Source: Dyadobacter sp. UC 10 (GTDB lineage: Bacteria > Bacteroidota > Bacteroidia > Cytophagales > Spirosomataceae). Taken from it: DNA of 64,000 bases. Positions 62,282 to 64,000 of the stretch are shown here, piece by piece. A program made the position numbers and the translations under genes. Location of the stretch: contig NZ_VSRN01000001.1 of NCBI RefSeq assembly GCF_008369915.1, forward strand, positions 248,001-312,000, read 5' to 3'. Position 1 is the stretch's first letter. Every line of letters begins with the position of its first letter. The notes under the pieces were generated by a model. That model saw nothing but the letters and a program-made list of their open reading frames with translations, had not been told where the DNA came from and searched no databases.

Positions 62282-64000
62282 ATGCTGCTCACATTCCGTT
62301 TGTTCTGCCTGATTGTTGCCTGTTTTGCAGCGACGATCACGGCACGAGCTCAGCCTGCCGAACCGAAGTTCACTTCCCTGACTTCGACCGACGGATTATC
62401 GTCCAACACGGTCACCGCCATCCTGAAAGATCGTTACGGCTTGATGTGGTTCGGGACGGACGACGGCTTGAACCGGTTTGACGGCACGGACGTGATCGTG
62501 TACCGGCATGATAAAAAGGATTCGGCGTCGCTCAGGTCCAGTGACATTTCCTGCTTGCACCAGGATCAAAAAGGACGGATCTGGGTCGGGACGATCGAAG
62601 GCGGGCTGCATTTGTATGACCGTCGGAAAGATGCATTTGTAAGCATTCCATCCCCGCACAGTGTCATCAGTATGGCTAGTGATGCTTCTGGTAAACTTTG
62701 GGTAGGAACAACCGCGGGCCTGATTCAGGTAAACCCGGAAACCTATCAGATCCGAACATTCACCTCGGTAGCCAATATGCCGGATCAGATTTCCAAAGGA
62801 ATGGTCCTCAGCATTGCGGTTGACAGTAGGAAAAGTGTTTGGGTGGGAACACGGACTGGTTTGTACAAAATTGACCCGTTGGATAAAAGCGGGGAATACA
62901 TTAATTACCTGCAATCATTGCCGGATGAGGCTGGTACGCGACCGGTGAAGTCTATTGTGGAGGACCGGGAAGGGAATATTTGGGCAGGCACATTCAGCGG
63001 CGTTTTCAAGCTGAACCGGAATGGACAGGTCATCAGGCATTTCGAATATGAGCCCGATAACAAGCATTCCCTGAGTACCAATATGGTCTTTGCGGTGACG
63101 TGGGAAAACGCGCACCGGCTCTGGATCTGCACGGACGCGGGCCTGAACATGCTCGACACGCGCACGGGCATCATCACGCGTTACGGCCCCGATGCGCGAA
63201 CCCAGTTCAGCCTGAGCAACAAATCGGTACGGAGTATTTTGTTTGATAATGAAGGCATTTGCTGGCTGGGCACTTACAAGGGCGGCGTGAATAAATATGA
63301 TAAGAATCTCGCCATTTTTGGATTAAAGCGTTCCGATGTGAATGATCCGTATGGTTTGAGCGGCCCGTTTGTCACGGCTTTTGCGGAAACTGAATCGGGT
63401 GAACTGTTTGTGGGCACCGACGGCGGCGGGCTGAATCTGTACAACCGGCAGACTAACCTTTTCAAGAAATTCCCCATTAACCCCAAAAACAAAAACGCTG
63501 CTTCCGGACTCGCCATTTTAACATTGGAACTCACGGCCAGCAATGAACTCTGGATCGGCACATTTCAGGATGGATTATTTCAGTTTAATCCCAAAACAGG
63601 CGATTATACGCAGTTTTTGAGAGGGAAAGACTCCACCAGCCTGAGTAACAACGAGATTTTTTGTCTGGAAAAAGACCAGTCGGGCAAGTTATGGGTGGGC
63701 ACCAATGGCGGCGGCGTGCATTTATACGATCCGGCGACGAAAAGTTTCAAAAGAATGTACGATCCGGGCATTCCGGTTGCGCAGCGGAGCATTCCGTTGA
63801 ATGGCTACATCAGGGACTTATTGCTGGATCGCAATGGAAAGCTCTGGATTGCTTCGCATGGAACGGGGATTGCTGTTTTTGACCCGATAACACAAAAATC
63901 AATGCTGCTTGACAGACAGAGCAGCGACCTGGCCAGCAACATTGTTTTTTCGCTTTTGGAAGATAGCAAAGGGAACATCTGGGCCGGCACATCGGGTGAA
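62282..64000 (+). CDS. Hybrid two-component system sensor/regulator (propeller sensor), C-terminus outside window
   Basis: The frame opens at the ATG at 62282 and is still open at 64000, giving 573 complete codons. A signal peptide (MLLTFRLFCLIVACFAATI...RAQ) is followed by two-component-regulator propeller repeats; about twelve are visible, such as GLMWFGTDDGLNRFDG, GRIWVGTIEGGLHLYD, GNIWAGTFSGVFKLN, GKLWVGTNGGGVHLYD. Full members of this family have fourteen blades, a Y_Y_Y domain, one membrane helix, histidine kinase, receiver and AraC output domain; those parts lie beyond the edge, so the kinase part is inferred. Facing the GH10/GH67 operon, it is the probable xylo-oligosaccharide sensor. 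Confidence 0.88.
   Translation, partial: MLLTFRLFCLIVACFAATITARAQPAEPKFTSLTSTDGLSSNTVTAILKDRYGLMWFGTDDGLNRFDGTDVIVYRHDKKDSASLRSSDISCLHQDQKGRIWVGTIEGGLHLYDRRKDAFVSIPSPHSVISMASDASGKLWVGTTAGLIQVNPETYQIRTFTSVANMPDQISKGMVLSIAVDSRKSVWVGTRTGLYKIDPLDKSGEYINYLQSLPDEAGTRPVKSIVEDREGNIWAGTFSGVFKLNRNGQVIRHFEYEPDNKHSLSTNMVFAVTWENAHRLWICTDAGLNMLDTRTGIITRYGPDARTQFSLSNKSVRSILFDNEGICWLGTYKGGVNKYDKNLAIFGLKRSDVNDPYGLSGPFVTAFAETESGELFVGTDGGGLNLYNRQTNLFKKFPINPKNKNAASGLAILTLELTASNELWIGTFQDGLFQFNPKTGDYTQFLRGKDSTSLSNNEIFCLEKDQSGKLWVGTNGGGVHLYDPATKSFKRMYDPGIPVAQRSIPLNGYIRDLLLDRNGKLWIASHGTGIAVFDPITQKSMLLDRQSSDLASNIVFSLLEDSKGNIWAGTSGE

Noticed and set aside
1..64000. Anti-phage defence system, CRISPR array, integrated element
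   Set aside because: No nuclease, Cas, toxin-antitoxin, integrase, transposase or regular repeat array was found in any region.

Overview
The window is about 50% GC and reads as a chromosome segment of a Bacteroidota, most likely a Dyadobacter- or Spirosoma-like member of the Cytophagales. The grounds are four SusC/SusD pairs, Bacteroidota-type promoters (TAnnTTTG, in the best cases 19 bp after a TTG), a PadR plus large FtsX-type permease pair with an N-terminal prefix domain, and an ECF sigma/FecR/SusC signalling set. The genus is inferred from family content, not from a marker gene. No rRNA, tRNA, CRISPR array, insertion sequence or phage gene was recognised.

Layout. 1-7719: a GntR-controlled polysaccharide-utilisation-type locus, with susC, susD and two tandem BNR/sialidase-fold secreted proteins on the minus strand (the last cut by the window edge) and a divergent FadR-type regulator. 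7774-11086: an arsenic resistance operon on the minus strand (arsR, DUF6428 protein with a cysteine-rich tail, arsN2-like acetyltransferase, acr3, metallophosphoesterase), with two near-identical 25-nt operator sites, one per promoter. 11310-28311: mixed core and accessory genes: PadR/FtsX permease, an NTF2-sugar dehydrogenase fusion, an AT-rich patch with an S41 peptidase and a lipoprotein, a TruC-like pseudouridine synthase, a methyltransferase, a DUF1361 membrane protein, an RhlE-like helicase, an aldehyde dehydrogenase/DUF779 operon with a divergent AraC regulator, a membrane glycosyltransferase-like gene, a YdeI/DUF1905 protein and a DUF1080 protein. 28602-40594 (plus strand): ECF sigma, FecR, a SusC with STN domain, SusD, a 1304-residue SGNH/propeller/HEAT/cupredoxin protein and a secreted esterase. 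40746-50205 (minus): susC, susD and three sulfatases in one tight operon. 50596-61954 (minus): a glucuronoarabinoxylan locus (susC, susD, GH43, GH10, SGNH acetylesterase, GH67), faced by a divergent hybrid two-component sensor that runs off the end of the window at 64000.

How the parts work together. In the xylan locus, GH10 cuts the backbone, GH43 removes arabinose or xylose, the SGNH esterase removes acetyl groups, GH67 removes (methyl)glucuronic acid from oligosaccharides, SusCD imports the products, and the propeller sensor would detect an oligosaccharide and switch on the operon, probably through a pair of heptamer repeats 21 bp apart. The adjacent sulfatase operon would desulfate a polyanionic glycan imported by its own SusCD. 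The four SusCD pairs appear to use at least three different control systems: GntR repressor, sigma/anti-sigma relay, and hybrid two-component sensor. Function assignments come from recognised family motifs read by eye; no database search was run.
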